Assembly (NCBI GenBank): GCA_003278685.1 | Contig: QCDS01000003.1 | Coordinates: forward strand, 1 to 64,000 | Length of the DNA: 64,000 nt | Origin: Prochlorococcus sp. AG-355-K03 | GTDB lineage: Bacteria > Cyanobacteriota > Cyanobacteriia > PCC-6307 > Cyanobiaceae | Reading direction: 5' to 3' | Shown here: positions 40,103 to 48,694 of the stretch, piece after piece | How the letters are laid out: every line of letters starts with the position of its first letter | How positions within the stretch are numbered: the stretch's first letter is position 1 | The notes under the pieces: model-generated | Database searches by the model: none | The model's input: only the letters and a program-made list of their open reading frames with translations | Told to the model about the DNA's origin: nothing | Made by a program: the position numbers and the translations under genes

Positions 40103-41719
40103 TTACTTTGAACTTGATCTTCCTAATCCTTGAAGGATCCCTTTCCCCACTAAACCGATAGCTTTGCCAACAACCTTTGTAAGGAAAGTTACAAAAAGAT
40201 TACCGATATATTTTACCGCAACTTCTAACTGCGGTGCTAGGGCATCTCTTATCTCAACTAACAATGTAACTTGTTTTTGTAGCCATTCTAGATTCTCTAA
40301 TTCTTTCTCTCTATTTTCATTTTTAAAGTATCGAGTAAATTTTTTATCGATAATATCAATATATTCTCTTTTACTCTCATACAAGTAGATAGGCATATAA
40401 ATATAATCATGCCAGCGATTATAGTTATTAATATTATTTCTAAATCTTTCAAAATTTCTTGTAGATTGTAATTCGGGATTTATAAGTACAGTTCTTAATT
40501 CAGGCCAAGAAGAACAAATATTAAAGATTTCAGAAGCTAATAAATTACAGTTCCTTATTGTCCAATTTGAAATTATATTTTCAAGGATCAAAAATGATTC
40601 TGTTTCATATAGAGGAAGTAATTTTCCATCATAGTCAAGAGCTTCATTTTTAATAATTGGCTCAATAAACATTATTGATTCGTGTGATTCTCTATCTATC
40701 TCTTCGCAACTTACCTCACTATAAATAAAATCATTTATTGAAATGGATTCGCCTCCTTTTTTTAATCGAAAATAACTGTCTGTGATATTTGAAATTGTAT
40801 TAACTTTAAGTTCTTTTATGAGAGAATTTAAATCATCTTTAAAATCTTTCTCCTTGTAGTTTTCCTTAATATTTTTAACTAAATTATCTAACTCATCTAA
40901 CATTTTGCAAATTAGTCGTGAAATGAATTCTTTCTTTATTCCTGAGAGAATTATTGATGAATTATTAAATTCAACCTGTAAGTTAGTTGAGCTATACCTT
41001 TCTTTTAGTCTATTTAAAATCAAATTCCATATTTCTGCAGTGTTTTTATCTTTAATGAAAACAGTGTTCTTATTTTCAAGATTAATTTTATTTTCAGTGT
41101 AAACTGCCTCTGTATAAAGTTCTAGTGAATTACCCCATAAGAAAATCAGAAAAGATTTTGCAGTAATAAGTTCTCTTAATCTTCCCTTTAAAATGAATTT
41201 ATAAAATTCTGGTGTTGAATCAGAGTTGACATATTTGAATATATAGTTAATTTCAGAATCTATTTGTTTAAGACCTGAAGTTAGAATTTTTTGACTAAAA
41301 GATAGAGGCTTATTTTTGTTTAATTGAACTCGGGAATTATTTTCAATATCAAATACCCTTCCTCCATTTAAAATGGTATCAATAGATTCAAGAACTTTTT
41401 CTGGACTAGGATTTAGAAGAAAACCTTCAGCATTTAATGATGGAGGAGTATTTGCTTCGTAAACAAGTTCGCCAGAGAGAATTATAAGAAACTTTGACTC
41501 ATCATATCTTTCTCTTAATTTTAATAATTCTAACCTTATAAGATCTTCTGATTGGAAATTAAGAACATTCCATATAACTAAATCTGGAGTTTTATCACCT
41601 GTTCCATTATTAAAATTAATTTCTAAATTTTGGTCTAGTGATGTTAACTTAAGCGATAATGATTCTGCTATTAAGCTTGGAGCAATAATCAATATCGATT
41701 TTTTTGAAATTAATTCCAA
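40103..41719 (-). CDS. DUF3685 family protein with receiver-like N-terminus
   Basis: A 538-aa protein of the cyanobacterial DUF3685/Ycf55-like family. The first ~125 residues resemble a response-regulator receiver fold (ILIIAPSLIAESLSLKL, LVIWNV, ILSGELVYEA, GFLLNPSPEKVLESID), but the phospho-acceptor Asp and the Lys are not clearly placed. The C-terminus carries the family hallmark YIGNLFVTFLTKVVGKAIGL, an amphipathic or membrane-associated helix. Function unknown. It lies 14 bases before the PSI factor gene on the same strand. Confidence 0.78.
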   Translation of the reverse strand: MELISKKSILIIAPSLIAESLSLKLTSLDQNLEINFNNGTGDKTPDLVIWNVLNFQSEDLIRLELLKLRERYDESKFLIILSGELVYEANTPPSLNAEGFLLNPSPEKVLESIDTILNGGRVFDIENNSRVQLNKNKPLSFSQKILTSGLKQIDSEINYIFKYVNSDSTPEFYKFILKGRLRELITAKSFLIFLWGNSLELYTEAVYTENKINLENKNTVFIKDKNTAEIWNLILNRLKERYSSTNLQVEFNNSSIILSGIKKEFISRLICKMLDELDNLVKNIKENYKEKDFKDDLNSLIKELKVNTISNITDSYFRLKKGGESISINDFIYSEVSCEEIDRESHESIMFIEPIIKNEALDYDGKLLPLYETESFLILENIISNWTIRNCNLLASEIFNICSSWPELRTVLINPELQSTRNFERFRNNINNYNRWHDYIYMPIYLYESKREYIDIIDKKFTRYFKNENREKELENLEWLQKQVTLLVEIRDALAPQLEVAVKYIGNLFVTFLTKVVGKAIGLVGKGILQGLGRSSSK

Positions 41720-41798
41720 GACTAGATTTCTTATCTCTTATACAAAATTAACTAACAATTACTGCAAACACCAGCCTTAAATCAATTTTTATACTCTT

Positions 41799-42566
41799 TT
41801 AAGCGTAGTAATTTGTGTTTAAATCAAAGTCATTTAATCTCTCTGCTGACAAAACATTATTCGCTTCGTTTATCGTAAATTTATTTTCATATAGAGCTTT
41901 ACCTACTATTACTCCAAAGAGTCCAGAGTTTTCAAATTTTACTAACGATAATAAATCAGAAATTGAACCAACACCTCCTGAGGCTATTACTGGAATATCT
42001 GTTATTTCAAGTATGCTTTTTATGAATTCTTCATTTGTCCCTTCTAAAGTCCCATCTGTATTTATATCTGTAACAATAAAACTAGCAATTTTAAATGAAG
42101 AAAACTCCTTCACTAGATCTGTGGCAAAAATATTAGATTGCTCAAGCCAGCCCCTTGTACTAACCTTTCCATCTTTTGCATCTAACCCAACAATTATCCT
42201 TCCTGGAAATTTATTTGATAAGTCTTTAACTAGTTCTTTATTTTCTATTGCAGAGGTTCCCATGATAACTTTCTCAATACCATAAGAAAATAATTGTTCT
42301 ATCCTTTCTTGAGATCTTATCCCCCCACCTATTTGAATAGGTATGTTAACTGTTTCTGCAATCTTTTTTATTGATTTATCGTTTGTTGGGGATCCAGTTT
42401 TTGCAGCATCCAAATCAACTATATGTATATATTTTGCTCCTTCGCTTTCCCAAAATTTAGCTTGCTCATGAGGCTCTTTTGTGAAGTCTTTTCTTTTATT
42501 AAAGTCGCCTTTAAAAAGCCTTACACACTTACCATTCATTAAATCAATTGCTGGAATTAGGTCCAT
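41799..42566 (-). CDS. hisA: ProFAR isomerase (HisA)
   Basis: HisA is a TIM-barrel isomerase of histidine synthesis. The 255-aa protein has IPAIDLMNGKCVRLFKGDF near residue 4, IQIGGGIRSQERIE near 77, VGLDAKDGKVSTRGW near 126, ITDINTDGTLEGTN near 165 and IASGGVGSISDL near 195. ATG 42566. Divergent from the CSP41-like gene. Confidence 0.96.
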   Translation of the reverse strand: MDLIPAIDLMNGKCVRLFKGDFNKRKDFTKEPHEQAKFWESEGAKYIHIVDLDAAKTGSPTNDKSIKKIAETVNIPIQIGGGIRSQERIEQLFSYGIEKVIMGTSAIENKELVKDLSNKFPGRIIVGLDAKDGKVSTRGWLEQSNIFATDLVKEFSSFKIASFIVTDINTDGTLEGTNEEFIKSILEITDIPVIASGGVGSISDLLSLVKFENSGLFGVIVGKALYENKFTINEANNVLSAERLNDFDLNTNYYA

Positions 42567-42658
42567 AGGAGCATCCTTTTCATTAATTACTTATTAGTAG
42601 TACTATTCAATATGTAATTCTATTTAAGATTACTACTTCAGTTGAATATTTTTTGAAT

Positions 42659-43579
42659 ATGAAAATTCTTGTAATGGGTGGCACTAGATTTGTTGGCAAG
42701 TCTTTGGTTGGAAAGTTATTAAGTAAAAATTATGATATTGACATTTTCACGAGAGGTAATAAAAGTAATCCTGAAAAAACAAATTTAATTAAGGGTGATA
42801 GAAATAATTCAGAAGATATCGTCAAGCTAAGAAATGAAAAGTATGATGTTGTTTTTGATATTTCTGGACGAGAGTTAGAACAAACCAAACTTCTTATAGA
42901 AAATTTAGATAACTCTTTCCAGAGATATATATATGTAAGCTCTGCAGGTGTTTATAAAGATAATTGTGAACTACCCTTATCCGAAGTTGATCCAATTGAT
43001 CCAAAAAGTAGGCATAAAGGAAAGTTTGAGACAGAAAATTGGTTAAAAAACCAAAAAATTCCTTTTACAAGTTTTAGACCTACTTATATTTATGGACCAG
43101 GAAATTATAATAAAATTGAAAATTGGTTTTTTGAAAGGTTATTTACTAAAAAATCTATACCAATCCCTGGTGACGGTTCTTTAATTACTCAGCTAGGCCA
43201 TGTATCCGATCTAACTGATGTAATGATTAGGTGCATAAATTTTGAAAATTCCAAAAATAATATTTACAATTGTTCAGGTGAAAAAGGAGTAACAATCAAG
43301 GGTTTAATTTATTACTGTGCGAATGTTCTTGGATTAAACCAAAATGAGATTTCTTTAAGAACATTTGATTATCAAAAATTAGATCCTAAGTCTCGAAAGG
43401 GATTTCCAATTAGATTAAATCATTATCAGACTGATATCTCTAAAATAAAACGTGATTTAGAGTGGGCGCCAACTTTTGATTTGCTTAATGGTCTAAGGGA
43501 TAGTTTTGTGAATGATTTTAAAAATAAAAGTAGTGAGGAGTTTGATGAAAATTCAGATAATATTCTTTTTAATTCTTAA
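42659..43579 (+). CDS. NAD-dependent epimerase/dehydratase, CSP41-like
   Basis: A 306-aa atypical short-chain dehydrogenase. The Rossmann motif is VMGGTRFVGKSLVGKL near residue 6; the sequence then follows CSP41-type proteins, which bind RNA in chloroplasts (IYVSSAGVYKD near 95, FRPTYIYGPGNYNKIENWFFERL). The active-site Tyr-x3-Lys is not intact. The chosen start is ATG 42659; a TTG two codons earlier is also possible. It ends 27 bases inside the convergent pgsA gene. Confidence 0.82.
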   Translation: MKILVMGGTRFVGKSLVGKLLSKNYDIDIFTRGNKSNPEKTNLIKGDRNNSEDIVKLRNEKYDVVFDISGRELEQTKLLIENLDNSFQRYIYVSSAGVYKDNCELPLSEVDPIDPKSRHKGKFETENWLKNQKIPFTSFRPTYIYGPGNYNKIENWFFERLFTKKSIPIPGDGSLITQLGHVSDLTDVMIRCINFENSKNNIYNCSGEKGVTIKGLIYYCANVLGLNQNEISLRTFDYQKLDPKSRKGFPIRLNHYQTDISKIKRDLEWAPTFDLLNGLRDSFVNDFKNKSSEEFDENSDNILFNS

Positions 43580-44092
43580 ATAGCCTAATAAAGTCACAAA
43601 AGTCAGGATGAATCCTAACCAATAAAAAATTAAAGCCAAATTATTCAATAAGCTAATTTTTAATGGTGTAAAGAAGGTAATTACTGAAATAAAAAAGAAA
43701 AATGTTTTATATTTTCCTAACATTGAAGCTGGTAAACCGTCTTTTGTAGAGTTCCTTAGGCTAGAGATGATTAATTCTCTAAACAAAATTAATGACAAAG
43801 ACCAGAAGGGTATAAAATTATTTTTACAAAGGAAGGTCAGAGGAATTAAATAGAATACTTTATCGCTTAAGGGATCAAGGATAGCTCCTAATCTTGTTTT
43901 AAGATTAAATTTCCTCGCAATTAACCCGTCAAAATAATCAGTTAAACCTCCAATAATAATTAATATAAAGACATAAAAAGGTCTGTTAATTTCTAAAAAA
44001 AGTATTAATGGAAATACAAGGAAAAGGCGAGATATCGATAATAAATTGGGAATATTCAATGCCAAATTTTTAAGATTTTTTCTTAATAACAA
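43553..44092 (-). CDS. pgsA: Phosphatidylglycerophosphate synthase
   Basis: PgsA makes phosphatidylglycerol-3-phosphate from CDP-diacylglycerol; phosphatidylglycerol is essential for photosystems. The 179-aa membrane protein starts with NIPNLLSISRLFLVFPLIL and carries the CDP-alcohol phosphotransferase signature DYFDGLIARKFNLKTRLGAI then LDPLSDK (D-x2-DG-x2-AR-x8-G-x3-D-x3-D, residues 51-73). Several further hydrophobic helices follow. The 3' end overlaps the CSP41-like gene by 27 bases. Confidence 0.95.
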   Translation of the reverse strand: MLLRKNLKNLALNIPNLLSISRLFLVFPLILFLEINRPFYVFILIIIGGLTDYFDGLIARKFNLKTRLGAILDPLSDKVFYLIPLTFLCKNNFIPFWSLSLILFRELIISSLRNSTKDGLPASMLGKYKTFFFFISVITFFTPLKISLLNNLALIFYWLGFILTFVTLLGYLRIKKNII

Positions 44093-44276
44093 ATTAGTTT
44101 TTGTATATAAAAAATATATTACACTCTCAACAAGCCTAAATTTTTAGTAAAAATTTTAAATGGTTTTTGATGCTAGATTCTAAAATTTAATTTAAATCTG
44201 AATCCTAAAGATTATAAACTCAACTTCTCTTTATGATTGATGATGTTTTATATTACAAAATTATTCCTTATATCTA

Positions 44277-44888
44277 ATGCAGCCTCATAGCCTAAAGCTA
44301 TCTCCAGGATCCGATTTGATAAATTCAATTAAAGAATATTCTTTATCGAATAATTTATACGGGTATGTTTCTGGAGTGGTTGGTAATCTTAGAACAGTTT
44401 GTATTCAATGCCCAGGTAATCAAGAGATAAATAAATTTGAAGGAAATCTAGAGATAGTTTCTTTAAACGGACATTTTAATAATGGAGATGTTCATTTACA
44501 TTTGAGTTTTGCTGATGAGGGATGTAATGTGTTTGGCGGGCATCTTGAGGAGGGATGTATTGTAAAAAAAGGTACTGATATATTATTACTTTCTTTTGAA
44601 CAGAAAATTATTAATATCTCAAATCATGATTTAATTACTAATGAATCACGTGTAAAAGCTTATATTTTAAAGGATTGTCCTTGGTCTAAAAGAGCAATTA
44701 GGTTGCTTAATTCTTTATCTATCCCTCATGAAGTTACTCTAATAGACAATGATGAGAGCTTTCAAAAAATTATGGCTCAAAGTAGCCATAATACTTTCCC
44801 TCAAATATTTTTGGATAATAAATTTTTTGGAGGATATGATGAACTTTCAGAACAAGCAAAATTGGATAACTTAATTTCATTTAAGTAA
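44277..44888 (+). CDS. PPC (DUF296) domain - glutaredoxin fusion protein
   Basis: A 203-aa two-domain protein. Residues ~1-115 form a PPC/DUF296 domain (GYVSGVVGNLRTV, NGHFNNGDVHLHLSFADEG, FGGHLEEGC with its conserved His residues). Residues ~123-203 form a glutaredoxin (YILKDCPWSKRAIRLLNSL with a monothiol-like CPWS active site, then TFPQIFLDNKFFGGYDEL). The PPC domain may sense a small molecule or metal, with the glutaredoxin a redox partner (inference). Divergent from pgsA across 184 bases. Confidence 0.82.
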   Translation: MQPHSLKLSPGSDLINSIKEYSLSNNLYGYVSGVVGNLRTVCIQCPGNQEINKFEGNLEIVSLNGHFNNGDVHLHLSFADEGCNVFGGHLEEGCIVKKGTDILLLSFEQKIINISNHDLITNESRVKAYILKDCPWSKRAIRLLNSLSIPHEVTLIDNDESFQKIMAQSSHNTFPQIFLDNKFFGGYDELSEQAKLDNLISFK

Positions 44889-44898
44889 TCTAAATTTT

Positions 44899-45087
44899 TT
44901 AAATATCACGATTAGTAAGCTTTTCAGCAACTAATTCGTCCTCTAACTGCTTTATTAATCTTGATACAAGACTTTGAAATTCTGGTTGACAGCCTTTAAA
45001 TGCAGCTTTATGTCTTATTGGCTCATTTCTAGTTCTTAAATCAGTAAGCATTAATTGTAATGCGTCAATTTTAGGATTTATTTTCAT
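44899..45087 (-). CDS. Small conserved hypothetical protein, 62 aa
   Basis: A soluble, helical 62-aa protein (IDALQLMLTDLRTRNEPIRHK and a C-terminal LIKQLEDELVAEKL). No family with a known role was recognised. It lies between the convergent PPC-glutaredoxin gene and the SDR-like gene on the same strand (26 bases), so cotranscription with the latter is likely. Confidence 0.65.
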   Translation of the reverse strand: MKINPKIDALQLMLTDLRTRNEPIRHKAAFKGCQPEFQSLVSRLIKQLEDELVAEKLTNRDI

Positions 45088-45113
45088 AGTTTTAATTTAT
45101 ATATTTACATCTT

Positions 45114-45773
45114 TTAAATCATTTGCATAGCTTTTTTAAAAGATATCTTTTTATTATCATTCGAACTTGTAACTTCTATTAATTTATTTATGGATTCTTT
45201 ATTTTTTAAAGAATCTATACAACATTGAGCAACTAATCTTCTTGGGATTGATCCATTAATTTGAGTATCCTCTTTTGAATAATTTATATTTTCTGATTTA
45301 ATATCTTCATTTTCCTTTAATCCTCCAGGTCTAATAATAGTCCATTCAAAATTTGAATTGCGTAGAAAGTTTTCACCTAATTTCTTCCAAATAAGAATTA
45401 AACCAAATAAGTTTAATGGGTGAAATAATTTACCAGTACAAAGGGAACTAACTAAAATAACTCTTTTAATACCAACTCTTTTGCAACTCTCTAATTGCCT
45501 GTATACACCTAATGCATCAACCTTTGCAGGACCAGTTAAATCTAATGATGCTCTCGCACCAGTCGCAATTATCAAAGCATCAATATCTTTTAAAGCTTCA
45601 TCAAGTTCCCCTTTTTTGTCTAATGAAACCCTAATTGTTTCTAAACGCTCTAGACCTGCTGAAACTTTTGAATTCTTTCTGATGATTTGCCTTACTTTAT
45701 ATCCTTTCTTAACTGCTTCTTCGGAAATTCTATAACCTGTTTTCCCCGATGCACCTGTAATTGCTATTTTCAT
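45114..45773 (-). CDS. NAD(P)H-binding atypical SDR protein
   Basis: A 219-aa atypical short-chain dehydrogenase (NmrA/TIC62-like). The N-terminal Rossmann motif AITGASGKTGYRISEEAVKK is intact, followed by ALIIATGAR near 68, VILVSSLCTGK near 105, and the WTIIRPGGL segment near 144. The catalytic Tyr-Lys pair of classical SDRs is not evident, so it may act as a redox sensor or reductase of unknown substrate. Confidence 0.8.
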   Translation of the reverse strand: MKIAITGASGKTGYRISEEAVKKGYKVRQIIRKNSKVSAGLERLETIRVSLDKKGELDEALKDIDALIIATGARASLDLTGPAKVDALGVYRQLESCKRVGIKRVILVSSLCTGKLFHPLNLFGLILIWKKLGENFLRNSNFEWTIIRPGGLKENEDIKSENINYSKEDTQINGSIPRRLVAQCCIDSLKNKESINKLIEVTSSNDNKKISFKKAMQMI

Positions 45774-45808
45774 GATTAAATAACTAATTTAAATATTATA
45801 TAAATTTC

Positions 45809-46462
45809 TTAAGGCTTTTTACATATAAATTTCTTTTTTCTTTTGGGATAAAGAGTGCGACATAAATAACATTTTGTTCCATCACAACCTCTTGCTGTAC
45901 AGTATTCCCTGCCATAAAAGATTATTTGCAAATGTAAGGTATTCCAATCATTAACAGGAAATATTTTTTTTAGGTCTTTTTCTGTTTGAACCACGCTTTC
46001 TCCATTTGATAGACCCCATCTTTGTGACAACCTGTGTATGTGAGTATCGACTGGAAATGAGGGAATTTTAAACACTTGAGACATTACAACTGATGCCGTT
46101 TTATGACCTACCCCTGGAAGAGATTCAAGCTTCTCAAAAGAATCTGGGACCGAACCATTATGCTTCTCAATCAATAGTTTAGATAAGTTATAGATGTTCT
46201 TTGATTTTTGATTAGATAGACCTAAAAATTTTATGTATTCGTAAATGCCATTAATACCTAGCTGCATCATCTTTTCTGGATTATCTGCAACTTTAAATAA
46301 ACTTTTTGTTAATTCATTAACTTTCTTATCTGTTGATTGAGCACTTAGAACTACGGCGACTAGAAGTGTATATGCATTTGTATGATCAAGGGGTATTGGA
46401 GGCGATGGATAAAGCTTTTTGAGTTCCTTGCGTATTATTTCTGCTCTTTCAGACTTTCTCAT
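45809..46462 (-). CDS. nth: Endonuclease III
   Basis: Nth is a DNA glycosylase/AP-lyase for oxidised pyrimidines. The 217-aa protein has the helix-hairpin-helix LESLPGVGHKTASVV near residue 108 with the catalytic Lys, and the catalytic Asp in FPVDTHIHRLSQRWGL near 137. The C-terminal cluster cysteines are spaced C-x4-C-x4-C-x2-C (EYCTARGCDGTKCYLC) instead of the classical C-x6-C-x2-C-x5-C, which is odd though four Cys are available. Divergent from the futC-like gene, 77 bases apart. Confidence 0.94.
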   Translation of the reverse strand: MRKSERAEIIRKELKKLYPSPPIPLDHTNAYTLLVAVVLSAQSTDKKVNELTKSLFKVADNPEKMMQLGINGIYEYIKFLGLSNQKSKNIYNLSKLLIEKHNGSVPDSFEKLESLPGVGHKTASVVMSQVFKIPSFPVDTHIHRLSQRWGLSNGESVVQTEKDLKKIFPVNDWNTLHLQIIFYGREYCTARGCDGTKCYLCRTLYPKRKKKFICKKP

Positions 46463-46539
46463 TAAATTTGAAAATTAAATGGTGTATAAAATTATACAAG
46501 GGATATTTTAGGTGAATATTTTCTGCTACCTTAATATAT

Positions 46540-47616
46540 TTGAATAAGAGGAACTTAGTGAATAATGATGCGTTAATAATTGATGATTTGCATCATAAAT
46601 ATGATAAGCGAGAATGTTCAAATTGGATATTAAACGAAATTAACCTGAAAATTGAAAATGGCGAATTATTAGGGTTGCTTGGTCCTTCTGGTTGCGGAAA
46701 AACTACTCTTTTAAGGTTAATCGCGGGCTTCGAATATCCCTCTAAAGGAAGGATTTCTCTAAACGATAAGGAAATTTCAAGTAGGGAAAAAATTCTTAGT
46801 CCTGAGAAAAGAAATATTGGTATGGTTTTTCAAGATTATGCACTTTTCCCTCACTTAACTGTTTTGGAAAATGTAATTTTTGGTTTGAAAAACAAAAAAG
46901 ATAGATCCAGAGTTGACTACTTATTAAATGTTGTTGGTCTTGATAGTTTTGTTGGAAGGTACCCACATGAACTGTCTGGAGGCCAAAAACAAAGACTCGC
47001 AATTGCGAGAGCTCTTGCTCCAGGTACAAATTTTATTTTATTGGATGAACCTTTTTGTAGTCTTGATATGCATGTCAAACTAAAATTGAGAAGTGAACTC
47101 CCTAATATTCTAAAAGCTTGTAATGCAAGCGGATTGATGGTTACTCATGACCCGGAAGAAGCCATGTCAATTTGCGATAAAGTCGCCGTTATGAATGATG
47201 GAAAAATTCATCAAATTGATACACCAATTAATCTTCTAAATAATCCCAAAACCATATTTGTGAGTAGCTTTATTTTGGGTAATAATATTATAAATCTCAA
47301 AAAAATTGGTAATTCATATACTTCTTGTCTCGGTGAAATAAATTGCTCAGAGTATTTGAAAAATAAAAGTATGAAAAGTATGTCAATTTCGCCTAAATTT
47401 ATTTCAATTAAAAGATCAGAATCTGGTGATGCGATTGTTATATCAAAAGAGTTTCTTGGAGAATTTCTTATATATAAAGTATCTATTAATGGAAACATAT
47501 TAAGGGTTAGAACTGATATTAATAATCTTCTTAATAATGGCGATAAATGTTCTCTTTCTGTTAATAAAAATAGTTCTTATTTTTTATATCCTGGAGCATA
47601 TAAGGAATATATATAG
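46540..47616 (+). CDS. futC: Iron(III) ABC transporter ATPase, FutC/FbpC type
   Basis: A 358-aa ATPase of the iron uptake transporter family. It has Walker A (GPSGCGKTTLLRLIAGFE, near residue 46), a Q-loop in GMVFQDYALFPHL, signature LSGGQKQRLAIARAL, Walker B (FILLDEPFCSLDM) and a C-terminal TOBE-like domain (about 240-358). The ferritin gene follows on the same strand after 243 bases, supporting an iron role. Probable start TTG 46540; GTG 46558 is a shorter option. Substrate specificity is inferred; sugar and spermidine ATPases are close relatives. Confidence 0.82.
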   Translation: MNKRNLVNNDALIIDDLHHKYDKRECSNWILNEINLKIENGELLGLLGPSGCGKTTLLRLIAGFEYPSKGRISLNDKEISSREKILSPEKRNIGMVFQDYALFPHLTVLENVIFGLKNKKDRSRVDYLLNVVGLDSFVGRYPHELSGGQKQRLAIARALAPGTNFILLDEPFCSLDMHVKLKLRSELPNILKACNASGLMVTHDPEEAMSICDKVAVMNDGKIHQIDTPINLLNNPKTIFVSSFILGNNIINLKKIGNSYTSCLGEINCSEYLKNKSMKSMSISPKFISIKRSESGDAIVISKEFLGEFLIYKVSINGNILRVRTDINNLLNNGDKCSLSVNKNSSYFLYPGAYKEYI

Positions 47617-47756
47617 ACTTTTTTTATAGGCAATTACACTTGCCCCCCTTCCAATTAGAGCATTTTTTCTTTTTACATTTCTTTTTTTTACTTTTATATA
47701 TTTTATTAGTTAATAGCAGTTCAGAAAAACTGTACTGTAGATTCATTTATAGTATT

Positions 47757-47775
47757 GAGATTGATTTTCATTATC
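47757..47775. promoter_or_regulatory. Fur-box-like site upstream of ferritin
   Basis: GAGATTGATTTTCATTATC matches the 19-bp Fur consensus (GATAATGATAATCATTATC) at 15 of 19 positions by hand alignment, 85 bases before the ferritin ATG. This suggests iron-dependent control. Confidence 0.6.
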
Positions 47776-47859
47776 ATATTATTTAATTTAATTTAAAGGA
47801 TTAATTAATTACTAATTTATACAAAATGTTGTATTATTTAAATAGTTCCTTACTGTGCA

Positions 47860-48414
47860 ATGAAAGAAAATAATCTAAGGTTAAAGAAATTAATTAATTT
47901 TGGTCCATCTGGAAGAGCTGTCGCACAACCAATCGACAAAAGTTTATTGGATAATATTTTTGAACATTTAACAATGGAAAGATATGCCAATGTTCAATAT
48001 TTTTCTATATACCTTTGGTTTCAAGAACGTGATTTAAATGGATTTGCTTCTTATTTTCTAAGTGAATCACAAGGTGAAATGGAACATGCTCAGAAATTTG
48101 CAGATTACTTAATAGCAAGAGGGCAAACCGTAAAATTAGATGAAATTCCTGCACCAGTTCAATCATGGGATTCAATAGAAGATCTGATTTCTTATTCTTT
48201 CAACATGGAGGCTGATTTAACTTCATCTCTGCAACAACTTTATTCTATTTCAGAAAGAATTTCAGATACAAGAACCAACGTATTTTTAGATCCAATTATT
48301 GAGGCTCAAACAAAGTCAGAAGATGAATTCGCAAACATACTTGGTAAAGTAAAGTTTGCTTCTAATCAACCTTCTGCAATCCTATTGATAGATAGTGATT
48401 TAAAGAAAAAATAG
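47860..48414 (+). CDS. ftn: Ferritin
   Basis: A 184-aa ferritin-family iron storage protein. The four-helix bundle carries ferroxidase ligands in LTMERYANVQYF (near residue 38) and ESQGEMEHAQKFADYL (near 71), with further Glu residues in NMEADLTSSLQQL and EAQTKSEDEFANIL. The N-terminus (LRLKKLINFGPSGRAVAQPI) is longer than in E. coli FtnA. A Fur-like box precedes it, and the futC-like gene is upstream. It overlaps the convergent small gene downstream by 15 bases. Confidence 0.9.
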   Translation: MKENNLRLKKLINFGPSGRAVAQPIDKSLLDNIFEHLTMERYANVQYFSIYLWFQERDLNGFASYFLSESQGEMEHAQKFADYLIARGQTVKLDEIPAPVQSWDSIEDLISYSFNMEADLTSSLQQLYSISERISDTRTNVFLDPIIEAQTKSEDEFANILGKVKFASNQPSAILLIDSDLKKK

Positions 48415-48690
48415 GTTACTTTCAAATTTATTTTCATTCAATGTTCTTTTCGTTATTTCAAAAAGTAACTTAGAAAAGTTAATTTTCTCATAATTATTTT
48501 TATTTAAAAGCTCAGCTATTTTATAAATTTCATTAACTCTTCTAAAAATAGTTTTGTTTTCAGAAAATAACCTTCCCTTCAATGCTTTATTTTCTGTAGT
48601 TTTGTAGGATTGCTTGATATTTCTGAGTCTATTCGATAAAACTTCAACTTCCATTAACAAGTTGTTAGTAAGTGATTGTGATTCCTTCAT
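48400..48690 (-). CDS. Small helical hypothetical protein, 96 aa
   Basis: A basic, helical protein (VEVLSNRLRNIKQSYKTTE and LLNKNNYEKINFSKLLFEI). The ATG at 48688-48690 is preferred because the longer frame to 48732 would overlap the Crp-family gene and begins with a poly-Leu artefact. It follows the regulator by 4 bases, so it is probably cotranscribed with it. No known family recognised. Confidence 0.6.
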   Translation of the reverse strand: MKESQSLTNNLLMEVEVLSNRLRNIKQSYKTTENKALKGRLFSENKTIFRRVNEIYKIAELLNKNNYEKINFSKLLFEITKRTLNENKFESNLFFL

Positions 48691-48694
48691 ATTT

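Noticed and set aside
44138..44156. AAATTTTT-AGT-AAAAATTT inverted repeat between pgsA and the PPC-glutaredoxin gene
   Set aside because: A/T-only arms of this size arise often in AT-rich intergenic DNA, with no other supporting signal.
46484..46497. GTATAAAATTATAC, a perfect GTAN8TAC NtcA consensus between nth and futC-like
   Set aside because: No TAN3T box at 22-23 bases is found on either side. In such AT-rich DNA this pattern is expected by chance a few times per window.
47631..47690. GGCAA-TTACAC-TTGCC small hairpin followed by T-rich stretch after the futC-like gene, as a terminator or small RNA
   Set aside because: The stem is only 5 bp and the bases directly after it are C-rich, not T-rich. 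Too weak to list.
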